Positions 35,746 through 44,542 of a stretch of DNA of 64,000 nt are shown in pieces. The stretch lies in contig NZ_CP115543.1 in assembly GCF_031834615.1 (NCBI RefSeq), positions 3,669,001-3,733,000 on the forward strand, written 5' to 3'. The number at the start of each line of letters is the position of its first letter. Position 1 is the first letter of the stretch. The translations under genes and the position numbers were made by a program. The DNA comes from Stenotrophomonas aracearum. Lineage in GTDB: Bacteria > Pseudomonadota > Gammaproteobacteria > Xanthomonadales > Xanthomonadaceae. The notes under the pieces were generated by a model. That model made no database searches. It saw nothing but the letters and a program-made list of their open reading frames with translations, and was not told where the DNA came from.

Positions 35746-36435
35746 GGATGGTCGACCGTTAGAACATGGTCGTCAAAGAGGTCTCGGCCATTTTGCAGAC
35801 TCGGTACCGAAAAGGCGTTAAAACTGTGCGCTGACGCGCAATACCGCAGGCCAGAGCCGTCAGTTGGCGCACTCTCTGGAAAAGTACTGAGCGCTGTCTC
35901 CAAGCCGCAGCTAGCGCCCCGATTCGTGCGGGTTGGACAGCCAATGCAGTCAGCCCAAGGCTCTCGACCCGCTCTTCAGCTCAATTTCGGGGTGAGTCCA
36001 AGGGCAGCCGCCAGACGGATCGCGGAGGTCAGTCACCAAGCGGGAGAAGAGCCATGATTGGGGGGACGAGCATGTTGCGCGCTCCACTTTGCCGTCATAG
36101 CGAGGCGGCCTGTTCTCGCGTCTATCTCGCCCCGAAGATGGCTGCTCTTCTCATAGGGCAGGTTTGGAGGGGCGTCGTTGCGTGGGAGGAGCCTCTGGCA
36201 GACGGCAGGCGCCGCTGAGAGGAGAGGCGTCGGTCAGTGCGAGGCGACTTGCCAGCCTCCGCGGAAAGGCAAGGTACTGACTGGCCCCAATCAGTGCCGC
36301 CCCCCGCCTGACGCGCCTTCTCACCTCCCGCGCTTCTGTCGCGTTGTGCCTGAAACGCCCCCGCAGCCCGGCTGCCCTTGCGGCATACTTCTCTACGCGC
36401 TAAATATGCACCTCACAATCACGCAAGGAGGCACC
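35746..36435. other. Gene-poor stretch between divergent accessory genes
   Basis: About 690 bases before leader A on one side and the zinc-ribbon gene on the other. It should contain both promoters. Open frames of about 100 codons on both strands have no ribosome site or motif, and I do not support them as genes. Confidence 0.4.
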
Positions 36436-36924
36436 GTGGCAGTCAATCCACCGTGGAAATGCGATCAGTGCGGACATCCAATCCAGACTGTCGAAGATGG
36501 CTGGGTAGAATGGCTCAACGGGATGACAGACGAGCGATCGGAAGGGACCCTGCACGAACTTCGGCTGGTTCATCACCGGAACGCCTCCCCCCACCGTGAA
36601 CGTGCGACAGCGTGCTACCACGATGAGGACGAATGGTTTAGAACCAACCGCTATACGGTTGCCGACCTCCCGCTATCGTGCTTCGTTGGCCCCGACGGGC
36701 TGGTGACGCTCTTGGCTTGGTTGGCCGATAAGCGCTTCGCGGATCCGAATCAAGTCTTGGAGATGATCAAACGCCTGCATGTTCCGAACTATGAAGCAGC
36801 GCGGCTGTCCTTTGATGCCGCGATAGCAGGCGGCGCTTTTGAACCGCGGTCGACACCAACCTATTATGATCAGGAAGAATTGGCTGCCGTTCTGGAGTGG
36901 ATGAGAGAGCAGGACGCTTCTTAG
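36436..36924 (+). CDS. Hypothetical protein with N-terminal CxxC zinc-ribbon-like motif
   Basis: A 162-residue protein of unknown function. A GTG start at 36436 follows AAGGAGG by 4 bases, a very good site; an ATG at 36406 is less likely. The N-terminus has KCDQCGHP, one half of a possible zinc ribbon, and later cysteines and histidines (HHRNASPH, CYHDEDEW) could complete it. The C-terminal half is helical and acidic. It has less biased codon use than core genes, fitting transferred DNA. No partner gene is apparent. Confidence 0.65.
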   Translation: MAVNPPWKCDQCGHPIQTVEDGWVEWLNGMTDERSEGTLHELRLVHHRNASPHRERATACYHDEDEWFRTNRYTVADLPLSCFVGPDGLVTLLAWLADKRFADPNQVLEMIKRLHVPNYEAARLSFDAAIAGGAFEPRSTPTYYDQEELAAVLEWMREQDAS

Positions 36925-36952
36925 GCCACATCAAGACAATGCATTCAAATGC

Positions 36953-37339
36953 TTGACTGAGGCTGCGAGCAAGCTTCCCCTCGTACTTTCTCGAAGGCTC
37001 GATCGGCCGCGTCAGCGATGCGTGACCGGTGGCCTGCGGTCGACTACCCGGCGGCCGCAACCAGGAACATCAACCCAAACCGACAAGCTGCGCCATGACG
37101 CACTCCTCCCACTTCAGCTGGAGCACTTCCATGCCAGCCTGCTGGCTCTGGATCTGGGTCTGCAGCAGCACGGCGAAGACCTTGCCCGCCTCAGCGAGAG
37201 ACCACTGCCCATCACAATCTTCCTGCACCCCGTGTCCGGCCGGGAGGTGATTGAACTTCTGCTGGGAGAGACACATCCGGCAACCCAAGCCGGTACGGGG
37301 TGGACGTACCTCTACGCAAGCGTAAATGACTCTACGTGA
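36953..37339 (+). pseudogene. Possible gene remnant without a good start
   Basis: The frame reads like real protein from about 37080 (ALLPLQLEHFHASLLALDLG, then LPITIFLHPVSGREVIELL) with high GC at third codon positions. No ATG with a ribosome site precedes it; the only starts are TTG at 36953 and an internal GTG. It may be the 3' part of a gene whose beginning was lost. No family is assigned. The surrounding stretch 36925-37553 holds nothing else I can support. Confidence 0.35.
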
Positions 37340-37553
37340 GTAGCCCTCCAACAGGCATCCTGCAAGCTTCTGGCTAGGCTACAGCGAACGAGCTCTTCAG
37401 TAATTTGCCGAGTAAAATTTACGGTCTGTCTCTTCGACTTCTGAGCACCTGTCAGACAAGTTTCTGCTCGCTTCATTCGCCTCACATCATTCTTGCCCGA
37501 CGTTGATTTCCCAACTCTGGAGTCAGCTCATTGAAAAAAGGAAACAGTTGGAC

Positions 37554-38318
37554 ATGCAGACCCATCGCCGTGATGCGCTTGTATCAGGATTAATTGGGTT
37601 GATCTGCGGCGCCGTGGTGGGATCGGGATTCATGGGATTTCTGCATCCGCTCACTTCGGAATTGACCTCACCGGCACATGCGGCGGATTGGTTCTCTGGC
37701 GCTGGCACTTGGGTTGTAGGTTTCGCTGCCACAGCGCTCACCATTCAGCAGCACCGGGCAGTCGCGGCGCGAGACAAGCTCACTAAGCAGCAGCTAGATA
37801 ACGAAACCAAGGCAGCAGAGCAGCGCTTGCGGGCTGAGCGACAGGAGCGTGAAAATCGACGGCATCGAGAGGCGCTGGGTGATTGGAATCATTACCGCAC
37901 CCATCTAACACGCCTTATTTCCACTTATCCCATGATCGCCGGCAGTTTGGAGATGGGCGACCAGATACCCGCCGACGAGGCCACCGGCCTTGCTCGAGGA
38001 GTTCAGGCTGCCATACCTAGAGAAGAACTTTCACACTCCAAGTTCTTTGTGGACGAAACTCAGATGAGTTGTATCGCTGGACTCGAAGTTGGCGTTGCCC
38101 TCCTCAGAACCTGTTGCGAGAGTTTTCTCGGATTACCCGATACCTCGGGTCGCAGAATATTCAACCTTCTGAGCGGGGATGAAGTCCGGGCGTATCGAGA
38201 GCTGAGCGATGCAGCACAAGTCGTCAGCACTGATGCAGCACAAGTCGTCAGCACTCAAGCAGTGAAAGTTTTCGAGATGGTAGAGCGCATGCGCCCCGAC
38301 CAACCGACAACGGATTAG
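37554..38318 (+). CDS. Two-helix membrane protein, tandem paralogue 1
   Basis: A 254-residue protein of unknown function. Two hydrophobic helices (about 12-35 and 55-75, with GTWVVGFAAT) are followed by a charged coiled coil (about 80-120) and a cytoplasmic domain containing ALLRTCCESFLGL. The following gene shares the GTW-x-VG step and the LLR-xx-CE-x-F motif, so they are tandem paralogues. I chose the ATG at 37554 with AAGGAAAC upstream; a TTG at 37503 would add 17 residues. Near the C-terminus an 8-residue unit DAAQVVST is duplicated exactly. Confidence 0.65.
   Translation: MQTHRRDALVSGLIGLICGAVVGSGFMGFLHPLTSELTSPAHAADWFSGAGTWVVGFAATALTIQQHRAVAARDKLTKQQLDNETKAAEQRLRAERQERENRRHREALGDWNHYRTHLTRLISTYPMIAGSLEMGDQIPADEATGLARGVQAAIPREELSHSKFFVDETQMSCIAGLEVGVALLRTCCESFLGLPDTSGRRIFNLLSGDEVRAYRELSDAAQVVSTDAAQVVSTQAVKVFEMVERMRPDQPTTD
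38208..38255 (+). repeat. Perfect 24-base in-frame tandem duplication
   Basis: The unit starting GATGCAGCACAAGTCG occurs twice without change at 38208-38231 and 38232-38255. It adds one DAAQVVST unit to the membrane protein and looks recent, as no base differs. Confidence 0.9.
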
Positions 38319-38506
38319 CCTTAACGTAGTCCAGGATAGCTAGGCGTGGCGCCGAACGGCCTCCGGGCGACAACGCAGCGTACGGTGACAGCGTTCGCGG
38401 AATCCGGGCAGTGACAGGTGACTGTCCATATCTAGGGCTACGCGCTGCCTTTCTCGACACCTTAACTGTAACATTCAGGACGTCAGTCTGCGCTAGGCAG
38501 TGCAAT

Positions 38507-39148
38507 ATGAAAGAGCGGCTATTCGGCGGAATTCTTCTTGCGGCCGCCATTATTTTTGGCATGGCTGTTGCCCTGTTGTTTGTCGCCCCATGGTCGACGG
38601 GGATACAACCAGACCAAATCCTATCTGTGGCATCGGCGGTCATAGCTTCGCTTGGAACTTGGGCCGTGGGCCTGGGAGCAATGCATTACGCAGAGGCTTC
38701 TCACGCTCTGCGCTTGATGGAGAAGAACGAGCTCGCAGCCATGCACATGTCACGCTTACGCGCCGACCTAATTAGTTCACAGCTTGCAGAAGCCGTCTGG
38801 GACAAGATGGTCGAGCGTAGCGGCGGAAACACCCCCGATCTCGAGTCAAGACATACCGTCATGAGGTCCATTATTTCATTGTTGCCAATTGGACCCACCA
38901 GTTCCACGCCTGTACCGCTGACCCGTGAGATGATTTTGATGGTTCATTCCTTCGACCTGTCTGTGGCGATGCTGAGAGTCTCCTGTGAACAATTCATCAC
39001 GCTGCGCCCCCTTGGCACTTCGCATACCGACGCGACGATGGTCAAGAACTTCGATCATGTAATCGCGCAGATGCGAGGAATGTCAAGCAAAGCCAAGCTG
39101 CTTTCCGACGAGCTGGACAAACGACTCGCGACGAAAGCAAAGTCATAG
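38507..39148 (+). CDS. Two-helix membrane protein, tandem paralogue 2
   Basis: A 213-residue protein with two N-terminal membrane helices (LFGGILLAAAIIFGMAVAL and SVASAVIASLGTWAVGLGAM) and a cytoplasmic domain containing VAMLRVSCEQFITLRPLG. It matches the preceding gene product in topology and in the GTW-x-VG and LR-xx-CE-x-F motifs. The ATG at 38507 follows a short AT-rich stretch. Function unknown; no domain name is offered. It is convergent with a Panacea-domain gene. Confidence 0.65.
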   Translation: MKERLFGGILLAAAIIFGMAVALLFVAPWSTGIQPDQILSVASAVIASLGTWAVGLGAMHYAEASHALRLMEKNELAAMHMSRLRADLISSQLAEAVWDKMVERSGGNTPDLESRHTVMRSIISLLPIGPTSSTPVPLTREMILMVHSFDLSVAMLRVSCEQFITLRPLGTSHTDATMVKNFDHVIAQMRGMSSKAKLLSDELDKRLATKAKS

Positions 39149-39215
39149 GTCGCGCCAATCGCGCACGGCACGGTTCAGCTACTTGGCGGCGGGACGAGTC
39201 TATCTGAAATGCAAT

Positions 39216-39695
39216 TCACTCCACCCGACTCGATAGGCCATTGAAGTACTCTTGAATAAGCGTCTTCTCGATCACCGCGCGGTAATTCGCATTATTCGCG
39301 CGACGCGTCCTCGCCCACGGCCCTTTAGTCACATGAGACAGCTCAGACAGTCTCAGCGCGTCGAGCTCGCCATACTTGTTCCATACAACACGCAGGAATG
39401 GCTTTACAGCCGTGGCCTGAGCCGGATCGAACCGTTCTGCATCCGCTTCATCCACGATCTCTGACCTCACCGCACTCGCACCGTACTTCTTCAGATGCCG
39501 GTAAACGTTGGGGTACACCGGACCATAATCCCAAGCCTGGCAGTTGTCGCTGATCAGTTCTGCATCAAGCAGCGACATGGCGTGACCTTGCGCGAAGTAC
39601 AAGAGCTTCTGGATCTTCATGTGGCTTACGCCGCGTCCATCCTCCCTGGCAAACCGAAGGAACACGTTCGCAATGGTTTCGGCTTCGTATGACAT
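39216..39695 (-). CDS. Panacea-domain (SocA/DUF4065-like) protein
   Basis: A 159-residue protein of the Panacea (PF13274) family, found in many antitoxins and phage-associated proteins. The signature is intact: IANVFLRFAREDGRGVSHMKIQKLLYFAQGHAM and AWDYGPVYPNVYRHLKKYG. The ATG at 39695 follows GAGGAG. Antitoxins of this family sit beside variable toxin genes; candidates are the convergent two-helix membrane proteins at 37554-39148 or the 39907 gene. That pairing is inference. Confidence 0.82.
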   Translation of the reverse strand: MSYEAETIANVFLRFAREDGRGVSHMKIQKLLYFAQGHAMSLLDAELISDNCQAWDYGPVYPNVYRHLKKYGASAVRSEIVDEADAERFDPAQATAVKPFLRVVWNKYGELDALRLSELSHVTKGPWARTRRANNANYRAVIEKTLIQEYFNGLSSRVE

Positions 39696-39868
39696 CTCTT
39701 GGCTCCTCAGTGGGAGCCTCTCCTGGGAAGGCGACGAATCTGCTATGGCACCACGGCTTGCTCTCGCAGCCCAGAGTCCAAAGCGACACTTCGTGACCAC
39801 TGGAGGCTCAGTTGACTGCCTGGCCGATGCGGTTCGCGGCAGGGTCGTCATCGACCTGGTCGTCGATG

Positions 39869-39922
39869 TGGTGGGCCCACCAGGATCCGAACCTGAAGCC
39901 AAGGCACTATGAGTGCTCTGCT
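39869..39922 (-). repeat. Degenerate tRNA-Ile2 3' fragment (outer attachment-site copy)
   Basis: The stretch matches the 3' half of the tRNA at 54132-54207, including GGTGGGCCCA, a GGATCCGAACCTG T-arm, CTATGAG over the anticodon and CTCTGCT, with several substitutions. It is in the same orientation as the intact tRNA, as left by integration. The stop of the 39907 gene lies inside it. Confidence 0.75.
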
Positions 39923-40593
39923 ATCTCCTCATACCATTCATTGAAGCGTTCGACTTGGCGCAGCTCGGAAATGACTTCGCGCAGAGCGACGTTAGATTTC
40001 TGCAGGTAGAGCAATGGTGCCAGCGCGTACTGAATTGCCTCATCTCGGATCTCGGGCAAGTTCACGATCAATTCTCCAACGATCGCGGGCCGCTCAACTC
40101 CGTCAGCTGCAAGTCTGCAGAGAACCTCGATGGCGTTGCCTTGCGTCCAGTCGTATTGACCGAAAGCGACGCGTCGCAGAATGGGAATCGCAGGCGCACC
40201 GATGTGGTAGTAGATTTCGAAGATCGCGAACTGTCGGGCGGCCATCCAAGCGCCCAGTCGAGAAAACCTCGACATCAGCTCAGCTGGGGGCGTGTGTTCG
40301 GCATTGAATTCGCCCGCCAGCTCTTCGATCCGCGCTGCGCCCAGATGCCGTGCAGAGGACGCGGCACGCGAGCGAAACGCAGTTTCATCGAAGCCCACAA
40401 CCTCTGCCACCCACCGCACGCGGTCACTACAGGATGGCTCGGCTACAGTTACCAACAGATCAGCTGAGTGCGGGTTCATCTGTGTGGCCACGCCTGGCTG
40501 CTCCGAGGAGTGGAGCGGGCATGGTGCCACTGCAGGAGTCGTGCCTTGTTCTTCCGAGGGGCGTCGACGGAACAGCCGATTCAACAGCTTCAT
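39907..40593 (-). CDS. Hypothetical HEAT-like helical protein between tRNA fragments
   Basis: A 228-residue protein of unknown function. The N-terminal 50 residues are basic and disordered (RRRPSEEQG); the rest is helical with repeated units (ARQFAIFEIYYHIG, AIPILRRVAFG, AIVGELIVNLPE) that look like HEAT/ARM repeats. It is framed by two tRNA-Ile2 fragments at 39869 and 40661, so it forms the whole cargo of a very small insertion. Its last codons use the tRNA-derived sequence. The start is the ATG at 40593 or a TTG at 40599 with a better-spaced GGAG. Confidence 0.6.
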   Translation of the reverse strand: MKLLNRLFRRRPSEEQGTTPAVAPCPLHSSEQPGVATQMNPHSADLLVTVAEPSCSDRVRWVAEVVGFDETAFRSRAASSARHLGAARIEELAGEFNAEHTPPAELMSRFSRLGAWMAARQFAIFEIYYHIGAPAIPILRRVAFGQYDWTQGNAIEVLCRLAADGVERPAIVGELIVNLPEIRDEAIQYALAPLLYLQKSNVALREVISELRQVERFNEWYEEIAEHS

Positions 40594-40660
40594 GGACAAT
40601 CCAAGTCTCCGGCTGGTAGCAATTCACGCCGGCATGAGCCAGGACACGTCAGCCTGTGCC

Positions 40661-40707
40661 TTGGTGGGCCCACCAGGATTCGAACCTGGAACCAAAGGAT
40701 TATGAGG
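40661..40707 (-). repeat. tRNA-Ile2 3' fragment, left attachment site of the 13.4-kb island
   Basis: TTGGTGGGCCCA, an intact T-arm (CCAGGATTCGAACCTGG) and AACCAAAGGATTATGAG repeat the 3' part of the tRNA at 54132. The last 17 bases match exactly; the T-arm differs but still pairs, as expected when an island replaces the tRNA 3' end. Confidence 0.85.
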
Positions 40708-41300
40708 CCCGCGCCAAAACGTTGTCAATCAATGACATACGTGCTCGCATTTTTCCGGCGTGGCACCGTGGAACCATTGACCCGCCAATGCAAGCCGGCT
40801 CATTTTTCCGGAAGAAATTGTAAGGCCACGTCGAGAACAAGACCTGCCAACCTGGCCGCCTGGATCGCGAGCCTCTTGGGCTTGGTCGTCGCGACACGAC
40901 CCTCATTGGGCCCGCGACCGCTTTCGGCCAAGAGCGGGTACTTTGGAATAGAGCAGCCCTCCACAGTCGCCCTTGGCGATCCACGTCTCCGCCGCCACCG
41001 CATCGCCCTTGAAGATTGGGTCTTGCCCTTCGGCTGACATGGCTGTGTCAACTAGAGCACGGCCGCCAAGTTCAGACTGTGGTAGCCATCGCATAGGGCT
41101 CAGGCTCCGGTGGCTTAACGATGCCCCGCTGACCGCCGGTGCAGCGAGCCGATGGCCAAGGCTGAGTTGCTCGAATGAACTACGTAAAAATACTGACGCC
41201 ATTCCCGAATATGCACTGAGGACAGGAGAAGGTCATCCGGCGAACATCCCGGTGAAGGGTATGCGTTGCTCGCAGCTCATAACGTCCACTCGGAGTGCGT
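40708..41300. other. Left end of the tRNA-Ile2 island
   Basis: About 590 bases without a supported gene. Two copies of CATTTTTCCGG lie at 40748 and 40801; the second, CATTTTTCCGGAAG, recurs exactly at 54074-54087 next to the integrase. They may be integrase arm sites. Downstream is the promoter region of the sulfatase. Confidence 0.5.
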
Positions 41301-42896
41301 ATGGCTACCAAGACAAAGAAAGACACAAGCTCTGTTGCGCCAGATGATCAGAAACCGAACATCCTTGTGATATGGGGTGACGATATTGGTTACTGGAACG
41401 TAGGTGCGTACACTCACGGCATGATGGGTCACACTCCGAATATTGACAGTATCGCCAAGGAGGGCATGCTGTTTACCGATCACTACGGTCAACCCAGCTG
41501 CACCGCAGGGCGCGCCGCTTTCATCATGGGGCAGATGCCTATTCGGACGGGCATGACCACCATTGGCATCCCGGGCTCCACTCGAGGCATCCAGAAGAGT
41601 GATCCCACGCTGGCTGAGGTTTTGAAATCCGTTGGGTACGCCACGGCGCAGTTCGGCAAGAACCATCTGGGCGACCGCAATGAGTTTCTGCCAACTGTGC
41701 ACGGGTTCGACGAATGGTTCGGCAACCTCTATCACCTCAACGCCGAAGAAGAGCCGGAAGAGCTGGACTACCCTGGCCAGAAGAATCCTGAGTACAAGAA
41801 GACCTTTGGACCGCGAGGTGTACTGCACGCTCGCGCAAGCGACAAGGATGATGCCAGCACGGACCCGAAGTTTGGGCGCGTAGGTAAACAGAAGATCGAA
41901 GACACCGGTCCGCTGACGCGCAAGCGCATGGAAACCTTTGATCAGGAAGTAACCGATAAGACTCTGGAGTGGTTGGACCGGGTGGGCAAGAGCGACAAGC
42001 CTTTCTTCTGCTGGTTCAATACCACCGCCATCCACATTCATTCGCACAGCCCGAAGAAATGGATCCAGAAGGCAGTGGATGAGGGACGGGCCGAGGAAGA
42101 TGTGGTTCGCGCAAAGATGCTGGAGCACGACCAGCAGGTAGGGCAACTCCTGGACAAGTTGAAAGAGCTGGGGATCGAAGACAACACGATCGTGGTCTAC
42201 AGCACCGACAACGGTAACGAGATGATGCTATGGCCTGATGGTGGCTACGCACCTTTCCGAGGTGAGAAAGGAACTACCTGGGAAGGCGGAGTGAGGGTTC
42301 CGCATTTGGTGAGGTGGCCCGCTCGCATCAAAGCTGGCTCCGTTTCCAACGGTGTGCAGAATCATGAAGACGTCTTCGCCACGCTGGCGGCGGCGGCCGG
42401 CCTGCCGGACCTGAAGGAAAAGCTGATGAAGGGCCACACTCTCGGCGACACCAAGTTCAAGGTGCATTTGGATGGCTACAACAACCTTGATCACTGGACC
42501 GGTGATTCACCCACCTCTGCGCGCCGAGAGATCTACTACTACGACGAAACCGACCTCATGGCGGTCCGCGTGGATAACTGGAAGATGCACATCGGCGTGA
42601 AGCGAGGCGGGAGCTGGTGGGACCAGAAGTATTACCCATCGGTGCCGTATATCTTCAATCTAAAGATGGATCCCATGGAGAAGATGGACCCGCAATCCGA
42701 GGAGTGGGGTTACATCGGCCGTAAGTTCTTCGCCTCGAAGCTGTGGGCCCCAACGGCTGCCGGCCCGTTCATCGCCGCACACCTGAAGACGCTGATGGAT
42801 TTTCCGCCTTCCCAAGGCGCCGATACCCTCAGTATGAAGAAGGCGCTGGAGGAGGCACAGCGCAAGATGGAGAACCCAGCTGGCAGCAGCAACTGA
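41301..42896 (+). CDS. Arylsulfatase (type I sulfatase)
   Basis: A 531-residue sulfatase that hydrolyses sulfate esters. The active-site signature PSCTAGRAAF is of the cysteine type (C-x-A-x-R), so formylglycine formation by a maturase is needed. Other marks are NILVIWGDDIG with metal aspartates at the start, KNHLGD, and VYSTDNGNEMMLWPDGG. No signal peptide is seen, so it is probably cytoplasmic. The ATG at 41301 follows GGAG. No maturase gene is in the window. It is the metabolic cargo of the island; a perfect 9-base hairpin follows at 42907-42929. Confidence 0.9.
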   Translation: MATKTKKDTSSVAPDDQKPNILVIWGDDIGYWNVGAYTHGMMGHTPNIDSIAKEGMLFTDHYGQPSCTAGRAAFIMGQMPIRTGMTTIGIPGSTRGIQKSDPTLAEVLKSVGYATAQFGKNHLGDRNEFLPTVHGFDEWFGNLYHLNAEEEPEELDYPGQKNPEYKKTFGPRGVLHARASDKDDASTDPKFGRVGKQKIEDTGPLTRKRMETFDQEVTDKTLEWLDRVGKSDKPFFCWFNTTAIHIHSHSPKKWIQKAVDEGRAEEDVVRAKMLEHDQQVGQLLDKLKELGIEDNTIVVYSTDNGNEMMLWPDGGYAPFRGEKGTTWEGGVRVPHLVRWPARIKAGSVSNGVQNHEDVFATLAAAAGLPDLKEKLMKGHTLGDTKFKVHLDGYNNLDHWTGDSPTSARREIYYYDETDLMAVRVDNWKMHIGVKRGGSWWDQKYYPSVPYIFNLKMDPMEKMDPQSEEWGYIGRKFFASKLWAPTAAGPFIAAHLKTLMDFPPSQGADTLSMKKALEEAQRKMENPAGSSN

Positions 42897-42906
42897 ACGT
42901 AAGGGA

Positions 42907-42929
42907 GCCCGGCGCGAATAGCGCCGGGC
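42907..42929 (+). terminator. Hairpin after the sulfatase gene
   Basis: GCCCGGCGC-GAATA-GCGCCGGGC is a perfect 9-base stem 10 bases after the stop. The following GATCATCATT is not a T-tract, so termination is likely but not certain. Confidence 0.5.
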
Positions 42930-43275
42930 CGATCATCATTGATCCGATGCGACAGCTTCAAAACCTGGGCACCGTCGCGCATGGCGGCGGCGTCCTTCTC
43001 GTCGGGACCAGAGGGAACGAAACGCCAATAAAAGTCCCGGGGGCGCATGCCGCGCAATCCTGCGGATTGGGGTGTCAGGCGACGCGACGTGGACGTTTGA
43101 ACGGCGCCGGCGGATCCGCTGGCCACACCTAGGCCAATCTATTACGGCAAAAGTGTGCCTGCGAATCCGCCAGACGTCCTTCATATCCACATAGCAACCG
43201 TACTTGGATGTCTCTTCCGACGTTGCGGCGAAATGTCTTTCCGATCATGTGAAAGCGACACGTCAGATAATGAGC
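42930..43275. other. Stretch between sulfatase and BLUF genes
   Basis: About 350 bases without a supported gene. On the minus strand near 42940-43060 a short frame reads RPRDFYWRFVPSGPDEKD, which could be a fragment of a lost gene, but it has no start or family that I can name. Confidence 0.35.
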
Positions 43276-43743
43276 TCACGGCAGTGGGCCACTCCTCGGT
43301 CCAGTGTCGAGTGGCACCACCCCGACATAGGGATTCACCAGTCTGGCGACGCGCTCAACCCCGGTTGTAACCTGGTCAATAGTCACTTCGTCGCTGCTGC
43401 GCAGGCCCCGCCAGTCGCTCAACTCTGCGATACGGAGATCTTCGGTTTCGACCGGCAACCAGCGCATGGACCAGTAGGGGAAACGCCTCTGGCCACCTTC
43501 GGTGCGGCCTAGCTCTACGATGCCCAGATGGCTGGTCGCGTTGATGATCCGGGAATAGGCCAGGGAGACCCCTTCCTCTGGTCCCTCAATGTACTGAAGA
43601 AACCTCTTCCCGTCCGTGAGCAATACCCCTGTAACGCCCGCGATTGCGTTATGAGCAGCTGCATCTTTGGCAAGGTCATCAATCTGGTCCAAGGTCAGCC
43701 CGGGTAAAGCCTGGCTGCAGTACGCAAGTGCGCGTAGAGGCAT
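43276..43743 (-). CDS. BLUF-domain blue-light sensor
   Basis: A 155-residue protein whose first 95 residues form a BLUF domain that binds FAD and senses blue light. The conserved tyrosine is Y8 in LRALAYCSQA, the asparagine in HNAIAGVTGVLL and the glutamine in RFLQYIEGPEE. The remaining 55 residues have no effector domain, so signalling would be by protein contact. ATG at 43743 with AGGAGG-like AGGAAGG upstream. It is island cargo, beside a broken HMCES gene. Confidence 0.9.
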   Translation of the reverse strand: MPLRALAYCSQALPGLTLDQIDDLAKDAAAHNAIAGVTGVLLTDGKRFLQYIEGPEEGVSLAYSRIINATSHLGIVELGRTEGGQRRFPYWSMRWLPVETEDLRIAELSDWRGLRSSDEVTIDQVTTGVERVARLVNPYVGVVPLDTGPRSGPLP

Positions 43744-43857
43744 CGTGCCTTCCTCCTAGGTTATTGCCCCCCCGATAGGCGCGACCCTACACCCATCCTG
43801 TGGCTGCGTGTAGACCGCGCGACGTGTTTCGGATAAACGGTACCGTATGTTCCGGCC

Positions 43858-44542
43858 ATGTGCGGCCGATTTGTCCAAACGCAGATCCGCCACGCGGCCA
43901 GTCTGGACTTCCCCAAACTGGTGGGTAACCAGTCTTCGATGCCGGCGAGCTACGCCCTCGCACTCACCCAGCGCGCCTCGGCAGTGCTAGATCGCGGCGA
44001 CGGCCTGCAGGTGCAGCGCCTGGCCTGGGACCTCTTGCCCTTCTGGGCCAAGACGAAGAGCCTGCATGGCTCGACCATAAACGCCCGCATTGAAACCGTG
44101 GCCAGGAAGCCGGCGTTCCGCAGCGCCTTCAAAGCGCGCCGTTGCCTGATATCCACGGCGGCTACTACGGTTGGTCGGTCAGTCCGGTCGACCAGAAGAA
44201 GGACCCATGGTTTACCCATGCCGACCAGACGCTGTGGGCGGCGGGGCTCTGGGAAGACGCGAGCGCTCTGCTCGGGCGTAACAACCTGGGCACCTTCACC
44301 GTCATCACAGGCGACAGCAGCGGGGTGCCGGCAGACATCCACGCGCGGATGCCTGTGTGGCTTCAACCTGGCCAGGCCTACTCATGGATGCGGGCTGACA
44401 CCAGCGACGCCATGGCGATGCTGCTGGCCAGCGAGCCGCCGGCAATGAAGGCCTATCGGGTCAGCCGTTCGGGCAACACCCACGTAACAATGCCGAGCAG
44501 CTGCTGCAGCCGGTCGATTGGGGCGCCGGCGAGTGGAGGTAA
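43858..44542 (+). pseudogene. HMCES/YedK SOS response-associated peptidase, two frameshifts
   Basis: Intact enzymes crosslink abasic sites in single-stranded DNA through Cys2. The frame starts MCGRFVQTQ with that cysteine and continues to NARIETVARKPAFRSAFKARRCLI, then breaks near 44140-44160. Frame 2 carries GGYYGWSV and the catalytic IHARMPVWL. A second break near 44485 (GTAACAATG where an extra A would restore frame) leads to frame 3, with NAEQLLQPVDWG and stop at 44540. Both lesions are single-base type, so the gene is dead or the assembly has indel errors here. Confidence 0.8.

Noticed and set aside
35475..35903. Protein-like frames across leader A (AHRPPY... and similar) with counterparts at 50666-51230
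   Set aside because: The similarity follows from conserved hairpins of the leader. The frames have no ribosome sites and differ in length and phase, so I treat them as shadows of an RNA element.
37070..37351. Minus-strand frame of 93 codons opposite the remnant at 36953-37339
   Set aside because: It starts with TTG and no ribosome site, and third-position GC is better on the plus strand.
40661..40707. A second complete tRNA
   Set aside because: Only the 3' part to the anticodon is present; the D-arm and 5' acceptor strand are missing, as for an attachment-site copy.
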